The notes beneath the pieces are model-generated. The model saw nothing but the letters and a program-made list of their open reading frames with translations, was not told the origin of the DNA and searched no databases. Positions 14,929 through 23,583 of a stretch of DNA of 28,454 nucleotides are shown one piece after another (positions within the stretch are counted from its first letter, which is position 1; every line of letters starts with the position of its first letter). The position numbers and the translations under genes were made by a program. The stretch is from a virus: positions 1 through 28,454 of the IMG/VR virus record IMGVR_UViG_3300007276_000216; one strand, written 5' to 3'.

Positions 14929-16682
14929 TGGAAGAAAATAAAATTAGATTAAATAGTGCGTCTTCACAGGAATCTGTGAACGAAGATTCTTTCCTAAAAC
15001 TCAAATTGGAAAGTAAGACAAACTTACTACCTGTAGGTGATATAGAGAAGGTTATCAATGTGGGTGAACAATTTAATAAGGAAAGACAACAATCTCCATA
15101 TTATAGGTTAACGGGAACATTTAACACGTTATTTAATAATGTTTTATTTAATACTACTGAAATCAATAGTTGGAATACTTTTAATTCTGCTAAATTTAGG
15201 GATGTGAGTTTCCCATCAAATGCTACAACAATTAGTGAGTTAGACCAAACTGAAGGTGATTTAACATATAAAGAATCAATAGATAAGTTTCTTAGGGAAG
15301 ATAATGGTTGGTTTGGTTTTAGAGACCCAGATGTAAATAACACATCATTTTGTGTGTTTACGGATATGGAACCAAACAGAAATTTATTTTGTATGTCACC
15401 AAAAAATGGTGTTAAGAATTGGGAGATTACCATTTCATATCCAATTAAAGTAGGGCAATTACCAGGTGATATTACTCATAATTTAGTTAGTGGTGGCTTA
15501 TTACTTGTTGATGTTGAAGTAAGTATTATAAATAATAGAAATATGTTAACATTTACTACACCAGTTAAACATGGACTTTCTAAAAGTGATACAATTAAAT
15601 TAAAGAATTTATCAACTAATAATGGTAAATATACTGTAATTAGATTAGGTAAAGATAATGGTGATGATAAAGAATATAGTTTTAGTGTTGATATAAATGT
15701 GTTAGTAACATTAATTAATACTGGAAAATCAGCTAGAATGACTAGAATTGTTGGGGGTAGAGAATCTGTTTATTATTTAAGAAGGTTTAAAAAGATTTCA
15801 GTTAGAGATGGTTTTGAATTAGAAAATGATGATTATGAAGTATTTCCACTGGCATTTTCTCAGACAATATATGAAGATAAGGTGCCAAAATTTGTTTTTA
15901 ATGAAGATATTGATATTTCTAATTTAAAAGATAATTTAGGAAGACCACTATCAGAACTTTATTTAACAGTAATTAAAACTAATAGTGGTGGTATTAGACA
16001 TGATGGAGTTGAACAAGCACCCGTCTTTACATCAACTAAATCTGGTATTAAAATACCTTTTATTTCTGAAGTTGGTAGTAATTTAGGAATCCCAGATATT
16101 AATAGAATCACTAACGCTCCTACATCTCATATAGCATTAGATGAAGATGTTAATATTGAACAAGATGAATTTTATGGTGATGTTGTTGAGTATAACATCT
16201 TAGAACAAGAAGAAAAAATATTAGCGGATGTTTACCATAGGTTTAACACGATAAATAGAATTACAGGAAATGGTAGTGCTGAGAATGTTGATTTTTCCTC
16301 AAATACGGTTAACTTTGGGTTAAGATATGAAGGGTACATGTATAAAGCTCATCATAAAATACAAATAAAACAATTCTCAGCCTATATTGAACAAGGGATG
16401 TTTACAACATTAAATAAACCTACATATGCAAGTAATTTAAGGGATGGTAGATTTATATGGAGAGATTTATTAGATATTGGTGTTAATGATGGTCAAAATG
16501 AAACCTTAGATTATCCATTTTTAAATGGTGCTCACTATATTAATTCATGTTTCACGTTGGCACTTGAAAGACAAGACCCATTTAATTTTTATGGGTTACA
16601 ATATACCGCATTTCCGTCTGATGAATCTGGCATATTGATTGAAGATAATTATATAACTAAAAATACTGATGATGTCTGCTAA
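14928..16682 (+). CDS. Structural protein of the baseplate operon, 584 aa
   Basis: The family is not recognised. The protein is soluble, with mixed beta-rich composition, no signal peptide and no membrane segment. Residues 1-40 contain IRLN ... SFLKLKL, related to the start pattern of the 1170-, 289- and 243-aa proteins. A segment near residues 190-250 (TPVKHGLSKSDTIKLKNLS) looks like the short barrel motif, H-G-L...GD-x-V, common in phage structural proteins. Several Gly/Asp/Asn-rich beta segments follow. Its start overlaps the preceding stop (TAATG) and its own end overlaps the next gene by 14 nt, so it belongs to the same coupled operon. A baseplate wedge role is likely from context only. 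Confidence 0.78.
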   Translation: MEENKIRLNSASSQESVNEDSFLKLKLESKTNLLPVGDIEKVINVGEQFNKERQQSPYYRLTGTFNTLFNNVLFNTTEINSWNTFNSAKFRDVSFPSNATTISELDQTEGDLTYKESIDKFLREDNGWFGFRDPDVNNTSFCVFTDMEPNRNLFCMSPKNGVKNWEITISYPIKVGQLPGDITHNLVSGGLLLVDVEVSIINNRNMLTFTTPVKHGLSKSDTIKLKNLSTNNGKYTVIRLGKDNGDDKEYSFSVDINVLVTLINTGKSARMTRIVGGRESVYYLRRFKKISVRDGFELENDDYEVFPLAFSQTIYEDKVPKFVFNEDIDISNLKDNLGRPLSELYLTVIKTNSGGIRHDGVEQAPVFTSTKSGIKIPFISEVGSNLGIPDINRITNAPTSHIALDEDVNIEQDEFYGDVVEYNILEQEEKILADVYHRFNTINRITGNGSAENVDFSSNTVNFGLRYEGYMYKAHHKIQIKQFSAYIEQGMFTTLNKPTYASNLRDGRFIWRDLLDIGVNDGQNETLDYPFLNGAHYINSCFTLALERQDPFNFYGLQYTAFPSDESGILIEDNYITKNTDDVC

Positions 16683-17538
16683 CAAATATAAAATACGATT
16701 AGATAATCTAGATGATAAATTTATTAAAATCCCTTTAACATTGGATTTTGCTTCTGTGGACCAAAGTGAGGTAGTTAATAGAGAGTTTGTTGAAGATGAA
16801 GTTGAAAAGTCTATCAACCCAATTGTTGACTATGAACAAACTAGGTTTATACCATTAGGGTTTACAAGTAATACTTTAATTAAAGATTTATATTATAAAT
16901 TATCCTTTTCGAACTCAAATCAACGTATAAACTCAAATAGAGGACAATTAATTAATAAGTATTCGGATATTGGGTTCATTGATGATGATATAAAACTTAA
17001 TAAAAATAAATTTAAGAAATCTTTTTTGAGATTAAGTTTTTATGATTCAGATAAACCAACCAATCAAAATTTAGTTTCATTTATTACTATTTTTTGTAGA
17101 GTATATGGAAGTGATTTAACTCCTATGGTAGATACTAATGGGACTCCTAACCCTTTGGGTGGTATTCCTAAATCAGCAAATCAAATTGAAGTTAGGTTTG
17201 AATTAACTGACCCAATATTACAATCAGATGGTTTTCATGAAGGATTTCATTTATATTATTTTAAAAATGGTTTAAATAAGAATGATGTAGTTCCTGTGGA
17301 ATTATATATGAGGGCTGAATTTAATAATGCTGCCACTGGTAAAACAACTAGGTTTATTACAACACCAGATACCTTACCAATTAATGAAGTGATAGGTAAG
17401 TTACATACTAGATATTTATTAACTAGAACTGACACAGGTTATTTTTATTCAATAGACCCAATATATAATTCAGCCACTAATGTGATAGAAGAGGGTACCA
17501 GATTAACAGTTAACTTATACGAAATTAAAGTACAATAA
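16669..17538 (+). CDS. Structural protein of the baseplate operon, 289 aa
   Basis: The family is not recognised. There are two adjacent ATG codons (16669 and 16672); either can serve. The N-terminus KIRLDNLDDKFIKIPLTLDF belongs to the shared start pattern of this operon. The rest alternates polar and hydrophobic residues as expected for beta-sandwich structural proteins, for example FLRLSFYDSDKP (near residue 120) and QIEVRFELTDPIL. No Cys cluster or membrane segment is seen. It overlaps the previous gene by 14 nt and the next by TAATG. Probable virion protein. Confidence 0.77.
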   Translation: MMSANKYKIRLDNLDDKFIKIPLTLDFASVDQSEVVNREFVEDEVEKSINPIVDYEQTRFIPLGFTSNTLIKDLYYKLSFSNSNQRINSNRGQLINKYSDIGFIDDDIKLNKNKFKKSFLRLSFYDSDKPTNQNLVSFITIFCRVYGSDLTPMVDTNGTPNPLGGIPKSANQIEVRFELTDPILQSDGFHEGFHLYYFKNGLNKNDVVPVELYMRAEFNNAATGKTTRFITTPDTLPINEVIGKLHTRYLLTRTDTGYFYSIDPIYNSATNVIEEGTRLTVNLYEIKVQ

Positions 17539-18269
17539 TGGAAATTATTAAAAGACAAATATCTACAAATATCGGTAATTCAATTTATTTGAAAATTCCA
17601 TTAACCCAAACAATAGATAATGTTGGATTAATGACGGATATGCCATTTATTGAAGGTAGTCAAATTAATTTATCTTCAGGTGGTTTACCATTAGAATTTA
17701 TGAATGATGGAATTACAAGTACATTTTATAAACAAGGTGGTGTTGTTAATTACGCTTCAGACTCTAAATTAGAGGTAGTTAGAACATATGATGATGATAA
17801 TAGATATATACCAAATTTTGATTCTAAAAAAGAATCTTATATAAATTTCAGCGGTTCTTCAATAAATGGTGTTGATAGGGTAATAAATATTAATGGTAAT
17901 GAAATTGTATATACAGTTAATGCTAGGAGAGATTCATTAATAGGTACTCCGAACCAAATAACTGGTATCCAATATATAGATAATCCAGAAGAAGGGGTTA
18001 TAATACCAAGTGAGTTAGATGTTAATTCTACGAACACTAGAGTTCAATATTATGCTGAAGGTTGGAATGAAACCAATACTTCAACTGACCCACAAATACA
18101 AGAAGAATATTTATTAGGGATAATAAGTCAACCAGAAGTTAAAAGTGATGTATTTATAGATAGGACCACTTTTAGTGTTTTGGATAAACATTTAAGATTA
18201 TCTGAAATCGAAAGTTTAGAACATTTAACTAAATACGGTAACGGATTTTATAATATTAATAGAGATTAA
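17538..18269 (+). CDS. Structural protein of the baseplate operon, 243 aa
   Basis: The family is not recognised. The N-terminus IIKRQISTNIGNSIYLKIPL is close to that of the preceding 289-aa protein (KIPL in both), suggesting a common attachment element or distant paralogy. The body is rich in Asn, Ser and Asp with short beta segments. The C-terminal part, DRTTFSVLDKHLRLSEIES (near residues 210-228), is predicted helical by eye. The start overlaps the previous stop (TAATG), and the next gene begins 3 nt after its stop. Probable virion protein by context. Confidence 0.77.
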   Translation: MEIIKRQISTNIGNSIYLKIPLTQTIDNVGLMTDMPFIEGSQINLSSGGLPLEFMNDGITSTFYKQGGVVNYASDSKLEVVRTYDDDNRYIPNFDSKKESYINFSGSSINGVDRVININGNEIVYTVNARRDSLIGTPNQITGIQYIDNPEEGVIIPSELDVNSTNTRVQYYAEGWNETNTSTDPQIQEEYLLGIISQPEVKSDVFIDRTTFSVLDKHLRLSEIESLEHLTKYGNGFYNINRD

Positions 18270-18272
18270 ATT

Positions 18273-19190
18273 ATGGCAAATGGAAATTTTGGGACAGTTA
18301 GACCAGCTGATGTATCATTAAATGATATAGAAGTGTTCTTACATTATACCCCATCTAGAAATGATATTGGTGATACTACATTAACCAAATTAAATACTAA
18401 TGAGGTTCTTTCAGAAGTAAGTAACCCAAATAATACAAATAATGTAGAGATATTTGGTGGTATGTATACGTTAACGTTACCTAGTACACTTTTCTCTGAG
18501 AAGGGAATTTATACTTTACATATTAAACCAGTTGAAATTAGAACTAGAATATTAGATTGTGGTGTGTTATCAGCAAAATCAGAAATTAAAGGACTTATAT
18601 TTGATACTGCATCACAAAATTTAGATAGTGCATTTACATCTAGATTCCAAAATGGTGGTTTAGTTGGTTATAGAGTTGAATATTTAAATACAACAAATTC
18701 TTCTGGTGGTGTTAAGGTTAGAAATACATTTAGAGTAATTACATCTAATAATAGAGTTGATGTGGTTAATCAAAACTTAACTAATACAAATCAAAAAGCT
18801 GTTAGATATAGTTTTAATGATAACTCAACATTAGTTTTCTGTACAGTGACCCCAAGTTCTGCATCTAATGTAAAACCTAATGTATTACCATTTATTGGCG
18901 AACCAAATCAAGAAGTTATTATAACCAACACTTTTTTTAATCCAGTGATGATTGAAATTGAAATGGTTGAACATGACCTTGAAACAATTGCTTATGGTCT
19001 TTATGGTCCACAAAGTAAATCTCTTGAAGATGGTATTTATACACAATATACATTTGATGGTAGTATTTATAAGCAATATAACTTATTTGAAATTAAAGAC
19101 CAGTTCACAGGTGTGCCTCTATTTGAGGTTAAAGAGCCAAGAACTGAAATTGATTTTAGTAAAAACTTTGACGATATTAGCCAAGTATAA
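18273..19190 (+). CDS. Structural protein of the baseplate operon, 305 aa
   Basis: The family is not recognised. The protein begins MANGNFGTVRPADVSLNDIEVFLHY and lacks the shared N-terminal pattern of its upstream neighbours. It is beta-rich, with a segment near residues 60-95 (MYTLTLPSTLFSEKGIYTLHIKP) that reads like an Ig-like strand pair. The C-terminal third contains YGPQSKSLEDGIYTQYTFDG and ends in an acidic stretch. It ends in a TAATG overlap with the 970-aa gene, so the two are likely translated together. Probable virion protein by context. Confidence 0.77.
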   Translation: MANGNFGTVRPADVSLNDIEVFLHYTPSRNDIGDTTLTKLNTNEVLSEVSNPNNTNNVEIFGGMYTLTLPSTLFSEKGIYTLHIKPVEIRTRILDCGVLSAKSEIKGLIFDTASQNLDSAFTSRFQNGGLVGYRVEYLNTTNSSGGVKVRNTFRVITSNNRVDVVNQNLTNTNQKAVRYSFNDNSTLVFCTVTPSSASNVKPNVLPFIGEPNQEVIITNTFFNPVMIEIEMVEHDLETIAYGLYGPQSKSLEDGIYTQYTFDGSIYKQYNLFEIKDQFTGVPLFEVKEPRTEIDFSKNFDDISQV

Positions 19191-22102
19191 TGAGTAATAG
19201 AGTAAAAATCGTAGGATATGCAAAAAAGGAATTCTTTACTAATGGTATAGAGTATAGAAATTTCTCACCAGACCTTGTGGGTAATCAACTCGCATCGAAT
19301 GAGGGTAGCCCTGTCTTTACGATGGGTAATTTCAACATTTCTACAAATTTAGATGATAAGGTAAATAAAACATTTGTAACTAATAGTTTTTCTAATTACA
19401 AGTCTTTAGAAACCCTAAATCTTGATGAAGCTTTTGAAACTGTTATTACAAAATACTCTAAACAAGCTAAATTAAATTTAAATTACGATGATTTATTAAC
19501 TTATGCCTTCTTCGGTTCATTACGAGAATTTATAAGGGTGTCATTAGAAAATATAATTATAAAGTGGCCAGCTTCATTATATATTTCTGAAATTGACCCA
19601 ACGGATGCTTCTAATACGGGTGATACAATTAGTAATTATAGCTACAACGCTGTAACAAATACATCAACATTCGATGTTAACGTTAATAGGATTGAAAACC
19701 CATATAATATAAATTTTTTATCAGGTGGTACAATTGAGGGGACCTTCAATGAAACAAATCAATTAAGAAATTTATCAATTAATTATAATTACTATGAAGT
19801 TAATAATGAATATGGTGATTATAGTGTTATAGGCTTCACAGGTTCAAGTGATATTCTAACATCAACTATTACATTACAAACTCAAGGTAACCCATTTCCT
19901 AATTCAGGTAGTGAAAATATTAATTATCATGTTAGACCAAATGAATTAAAAAGAGAAGAATTCTTCTTTAATTTAAATGAATTTGAGAATAGATTACTTA
20001 ATAGACTATCAATACCTATTTACACAAGCTCATTTAGAGTGTTTTCTGAGACCGAAAATGGAACAACTGTAGAAAGTACCAAAAAAATTACTTGGCCTCT
20101 TAGAGATGGTTATAACATTGATTTTGATTCTATTGATTATTCTAGATTTGTTAACAAGTTATTAGAACTTTCAGATATTAATGATTCTTCTAGGTCAAAT
20201 TTAATGGTTAGATTTTTAGTTTCATCTTCTATTTCAGAATTTGATACTGGTGCTGATATTAATGGTAGTTATGGAAACACTAATGGTCAAAAAATGACCA
20301 ATGCGTTAAAAATCTATGGTAGAGAGTTCGATGAAGTCAAAAAATATTCAGATGGTATTAAATTTGCCAATGTTGTAACATATGATAAAAAGAATAATAC
20401 ACCTGATGCCGTTATTAAAAATTTAGCTAGAGTATTAGGTTGGCAATTAACATCATCAATTTCACAGATTGATATAATAGGAAATTTCTTATCATTAAAT
20501 AATAATTATTATGATGGGTATTCCAGAGGTTTAAGTGAAGCAGAAGCTGAAGTTGAACTTTGGAGAAGAATTGTTTTAAATACTCCATGGCTTTGGAAAT
20601 CTAAAGGTACTAGGAAGGCTATAGAATTTTTATTTAAATTTATTGGAGCACCAGAGGGTCTTATAACTTTTAATGAATATGTTTATGTGGCCGACCAACC
20701 AGTGGATGTTGATTTAGTTACAGAAATGATGGAGTATTTTAATAATACCTCAGATATTAGTGGACTAAACCTTGATTCAAATGGATATCCATTTATTCAA
20801 CCAAACACACCAGAAATGTATTTTCAAAAAGCTGGTTTGTGGTATAGACAAACGGGTGGTGCAAATCCAGATATAGATATACTTGAAGGTAATAATCCTC
20901 ATATTGGGCCTTACGATGGAGGTCAAGAATATATAAACCAATTTAGTACTTGTTTAGTCCCTAATTTTGTTCTTGGGACTAATGAAGAATCAGATATTGA
21001 AGCTGAAGTAAATTTATTTTCAAATTATGCTAATGGAACATTCGATGAATGTTGTGATGGGAATATATATGTGGCTGTAGATACAGATTTAGATTTTGAT
21101 GCTATAGTTCAGGTTAATAAAGATAATGTAATAAATAATTTTCCAGTTACTAATACTGGATGTACTTTTACGAGTTCATGGACTCTTATAGCTCAATTAA
21201 CTGGTGAAACTTTTTATGAAAATACATTTTTAACAAGTGTATCAGCATTAACTGAATCTGAATATATATCTGAAATTTATAATTTAAGTGGAACAACTGA
21301 ATTAAGTGGGATTACATTTAATTATAGTGATGGTAGTTTAGATATTATTTCACCTGATGGTTGTAATAATGATTTATTGAATACATATTTTAAATTAGAA
21401 TTATGTGTGTCAACTGCATATAATTGTATTGAAGAAGGTGTTGGTGCCAGTGGATTAACAGAGTTCTTTGTTCCAGTTAAATATAGTAATGGTTGTGGAA
21501 TTACAACTACTCAACAACTAGTTAATTCATTATATCATGATGGTGCTGGCGCATTACCAACTCTTGGGGATGTTATTTATAGTGATTCACAAGGTGTTAC
21601 ACCATTTGTGTCCCCTTCTGGTGATACATTCCCACACTTATATTTAGGTGGTGATATTAATAATGAAGATAATTATTTATTAACTAATAATAGTGGTGTT
21701 ATGGTAGATATTGTATGTGTTGGAACATGTACAGTTATACTTGGTAAAACAATAGGTAGAGTGGGTACAGGTATTGGTGGATTTAGTATCGATGGGTTAT
21801 TAGAACCAACTCAAGTTTCAATAACATATACAGTATATGATATAGTTAGAGATAATAATAATGCTACACTTAACATTATATTTGACAATGGTGTAATTTT
21901 AAATGAAAATAACTCACCTATTAATGATGTAATAACAATTTCACCTTCAGCAAATGTTGATTATACAAGTAATTTTACAACTTCAACTTCAAACATTCCA
22001 GAACTTAAAATAAGTCAATATAAAATTAGAATTGAATTGTTTGATATAGGTAATAATTGTATACTTGGACCATCATATCAAATATTAATAATAAATTTAT
22101 AA
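19190..22102 (+). CDS. Large baseplate/tail protein with a tail-protein-I-like patch, 970 aa
   Basis: The N-terminal 450 residues are of unknown fold, with several aromatic and Asn-rich stretches. Residues about 450-490 hold a conserved-looking helical patch, ELWRRIVLNTPWLWKSKGTR (W458, K472-G473-T474), followed by AIEFLFKFIGAPEG. This resembles the 'KGT-x-x-A-x-x-x-L' patch of P2 gpI-type tail proteins, which sit at the baseplate rim and hold fibres. From about residue 615 the protein is Cys-bearing and beta-rich (ECCDGN and further spaced Cys), like the genes that follow. It is probably the connector between the wedge and the receptor-binding parts, but that is inference. Confidence 0.75.
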   Translation: MSNRVKIVGYAKKEFFTNGIEYRNFSPDLVGNQLASNEGSPVFTMGNFNISTNLDDKVNKTFVTNSFSNYKSLETLNLDEAFETVITKYSKQAKLNLNYDDLLTYAFFGSLREFIRVSLENIIIKWPASLYISEIDPTDASNTGDTISNYSYNAVTNTSTFDVNVNRIENPYNINFLSGGTIEGTFNETNQLRNLSINYNYYEVNNEYGDYSVIGFTGSSDILTSTITLQTQGNPFPNSGSENINYHVRPNELKREEFFFNLNEFENRLLNRLSIPIYTSSFRVFSETENGTTVESTKKITWPLRDGYNIDFDSIDYSRFVNKLLELSDINDSSRSNLMVRFLVSSSISEFDTGADINGSYGNTNGQKMTNALKIYGREFDEVKKYSDGIKFANVVTYDKKNNTPDAVIKNLARVLGWQLTSSISQIDIIGNFLSLNNNYYDGYSRGLSEAEAEVELWRRIVLNTPWLWKSKGTRKAIEFLFKFIGAPEGLITFNEYVYVADQPVDVDLVTEMMEYFNNTSDISGLNLDSNGYPFIQPNTPEMYFQKAGLWYRQTGGANPDIDILEGNNPHIGPYDGGQEYINQFSTCLVPNFVLGTNEESDIEAEVNLFSNYANGTFDECCDGNIYVAVDTDLDFDAIVQVNKDNVINNFPVTNTGCTFTSSWTLIAQLTGETFYENTFLTSVSALTESEYISEIYNLSGTTELSGITFNYSDGSLDIISPDGCNNDLLNTYFKLELCVSTAYNCIEEGVGASGLTEFFVPVKYSNGCGITTTQQLVNSLYHDGAGALPTLGDVIYSDSQGVTPFVSPSGDTFPHLYLGGDINNEDNYLLTNNSGVMVDIVCVGTCTVILGKTIGRVGTGIGGFSIDGLLEPTQVSITYTVYDIVRDNNNATLNIIFDNGVILNENNSPINDVITISPSANVDYTSNFTTSTSNIPELKISQYKIRIELFDIGNNCILGPSYQILIINL

Positions 22103-22108
22103 TAAAAA

Positions 22109-22966
22109 ATGGCAATAACAGGAACAATAAATACATGTCAAATTACAACAAACACGCAGTTTGCGTTATCAGGTTTGTCTGAAACTAACTTATCAACTAT
22201 TAATATTACTGATGAGAATGGGTTAGACGTATCTGAATGTTTTGGAATTGAAAGTAGAATTGTAACGGTTATAGGTGATAACGTTACTTTAACAGGTGAT
22301 TGTAATACTAGTTTAGAAATTCTAGTAACGGATGGGGTATTTAAACCAGTTGAATGTAACTTTATTAGATATTCCCAAGATGATACTGGATTATTAACAT
22401 TCTATTTTAACGATGGGAGTACTTCAGATAATACACACCCAGATTGTTGTACAGCGTTAGGATTTACACCTGAAATTGGACCTGATTGTTATTATATATG
22501 TAGATGGAGAGATGAAATCGACCCAACAGATTGTAATAATTATCAAGCAACTGGAACATTTGATGAATCACTTCATCAAATATTTGAATATGCTGGTGGT
22601 GGAACAACAACTACTGTACCAAGTGCGGATTGTTGTTACGCATATAACTTAATTGAAGAAGTTTTAAATGGTAATATTTATTGTATTGAAGATGTACCAT
22701 TTGACCCATGTGCTGGTTTACAATTAGTGGAACCAATACCAGATTTTGGTCTTGTGACATTTATTGACCCAAATACTGGTCAAGAAACTCAAATAGTACC
22801 TAATTCTGAATGTTGTACATCAAACGGTCTTAGTTTCCAAATTGATAGAAGTGGTGGTTTTAATTGTTTTAATTCATTGTCAAATAACCCACCAACAGTT
22901 TCAATAACTAATGACGCTTGTTGTGAATTAATAGACGGTAATCCAATAGGTGATACCCCATTATAA
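22109..22966 (+). CDS. Cysteine-rich tail protein with repeated CC motif, 285 aa
   Basis: The family is not recognised. A Cys-Cys pair recurs at residues 113-114, 175-176, 235-236 and 271-272. The first three are followed after 12-16 residues by another Cys: DCC-x12-C, DCC-x15-C and ECC-x16-C. The fourth copy is cut off by the end of the protein. Such regular spacing suggests small disulphide- or metal-stabilised knobs. The 12 nt before the start include AATAAAAA and no Shine-Dalgarno. A similar unit occurs once in the 558-aa protein two genes downstream, so these proteins probably contribute related modules to the tail tip. Confidence 0.75.
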   Translation: MAITGTINTCQITTNTQFALSGLSETNLSTINITDENGLDVSECFGIESRIVTVIGDNVTLTGDCNTSLEILVTDGVFKPVECNFIRYSQDDTGLLTFYFNDGSTSDNTHPDCCTALGFTPEIGPDCYYICRWRDEIDPTDCNNYQATGTFDESLHQIFEYAGGGTTTTVPSADCCYAYNLIEEVLNGNIYCIEDVPFDPCAGLQLVEPIPDFGLVTFIDPNTGQETQIVPNSECCTSNGLSFQIDRSGGFNCFNSLSNNPPTVSITNDACCELIDGNPIGDTPL

Positions 22967-22981
22967 AAATAAATATAAAAT

Positions 22982-23563
22982 ATGTGTGTAATAGGAATAA
23001 CATTAAGTACTACAACCTCTGAAGATACTACAATAGTATCATCATCGGGGAGATATAGACGATTAGGAACATCATTATGGACTAATTTTGTAATAAATTT
23101 AGATAATCCCCAAACTCCTAATATTATAGAAGGTGGTTTTTATGAATTAGAAGTTAATGTCACAAATAGTGTTGGTGCAACTAGTGATTGGGCACAATCT
23201 ACATTTCAAGTTAATAGAGATTGTGGTAAATCAGCGACAATTGAAGAGGTTGGCTTAGGTGAAAATACTAATTGTTTTTCAAGTAAATGTATTAAAGTAA
23301 CTCCACCAGATGGTGAATCATCTACAGTAGTTATAACCAAAACTGGTTTAGGTGAGTGGTATGGTAATTCATCTTGTCTTGACTCAACAGTAGTTTTATC
23401 TGATACCACTGAAGTTATTTCATCACCAAAGACATATTCTATAGGTATTGATGCCGCTGAAGGCGGTGGTACAATAGGTACAACAACAATTCTTGTTTCC
23501 GTACAAGGTGGTCCACAATTCATATTAAGTAGAAATCACATAACCCCAGTTCAAAATTGTTAA
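22982..23563 (+). CDS. Beta-rich tail protein, fibronectin III-like start, 193 aa
   Basis: Residues about 3-80 have the strand pattern of an Ig/fibronectin type III domain (a YRRLGTSLW strand, GGFYELEVNVTNSVGATSDW). The second half contains five further Cys and a Gly-rich segment, AAEGGGTIGTTTILVSVQGG. It starts 15 nt after the 285-aa gene. Because that gene ends in a truncated CC unit, the pair might once have been one gene, but the 15-nt AT-rich gap looks like a normal intergenic space. Probable tail-tip structural protein. Confidence 0.72.
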   Translation: MCVIGITLSTTTSEDTTIVSSSGRYRRLGTSLWTNFVINLDNPQTPNIIEGGFYELEVNVTNSVGATSDWAQSTFQVNRDCGKSATIEEVGLGENTNCFSSKCIKVTPPDGESSTVVITKTGLGEWYGNSSCLDSTVVLSDTTEVISSPKTYSIGIDAAEGGGTIGTTTILVSVQGGPQFILSRNHITPVQNC

Positions 23564-23579
23564 TATTTTTATATTTATA
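23563..23579 (+). promoter_or_regulatory. Late promoter-like element before the 558-aa gene
   Basis: The sequence holds TTATATTTATA at 23569-23579, the same 11-nt core as the elements before gene 6 and the tail fibre. It ends only 4 nt before the ATG, so if it is a promoter, the mRNA would be nearly leaderless or start inside the gene. This makes it the weakest full-core copy. Confidence 0.4.
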
Positions 23580-23583
23580 AATA

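Noticed and set aside
23576-23583. Forward TATAAATA, a T4-type late promoter core
   Set aside because: It abuts the ATG, leaving no room for a start site, and it is part of a palindrome with the TTATATTTATA element. The other sites do not carry TATAAATA in this orientation.
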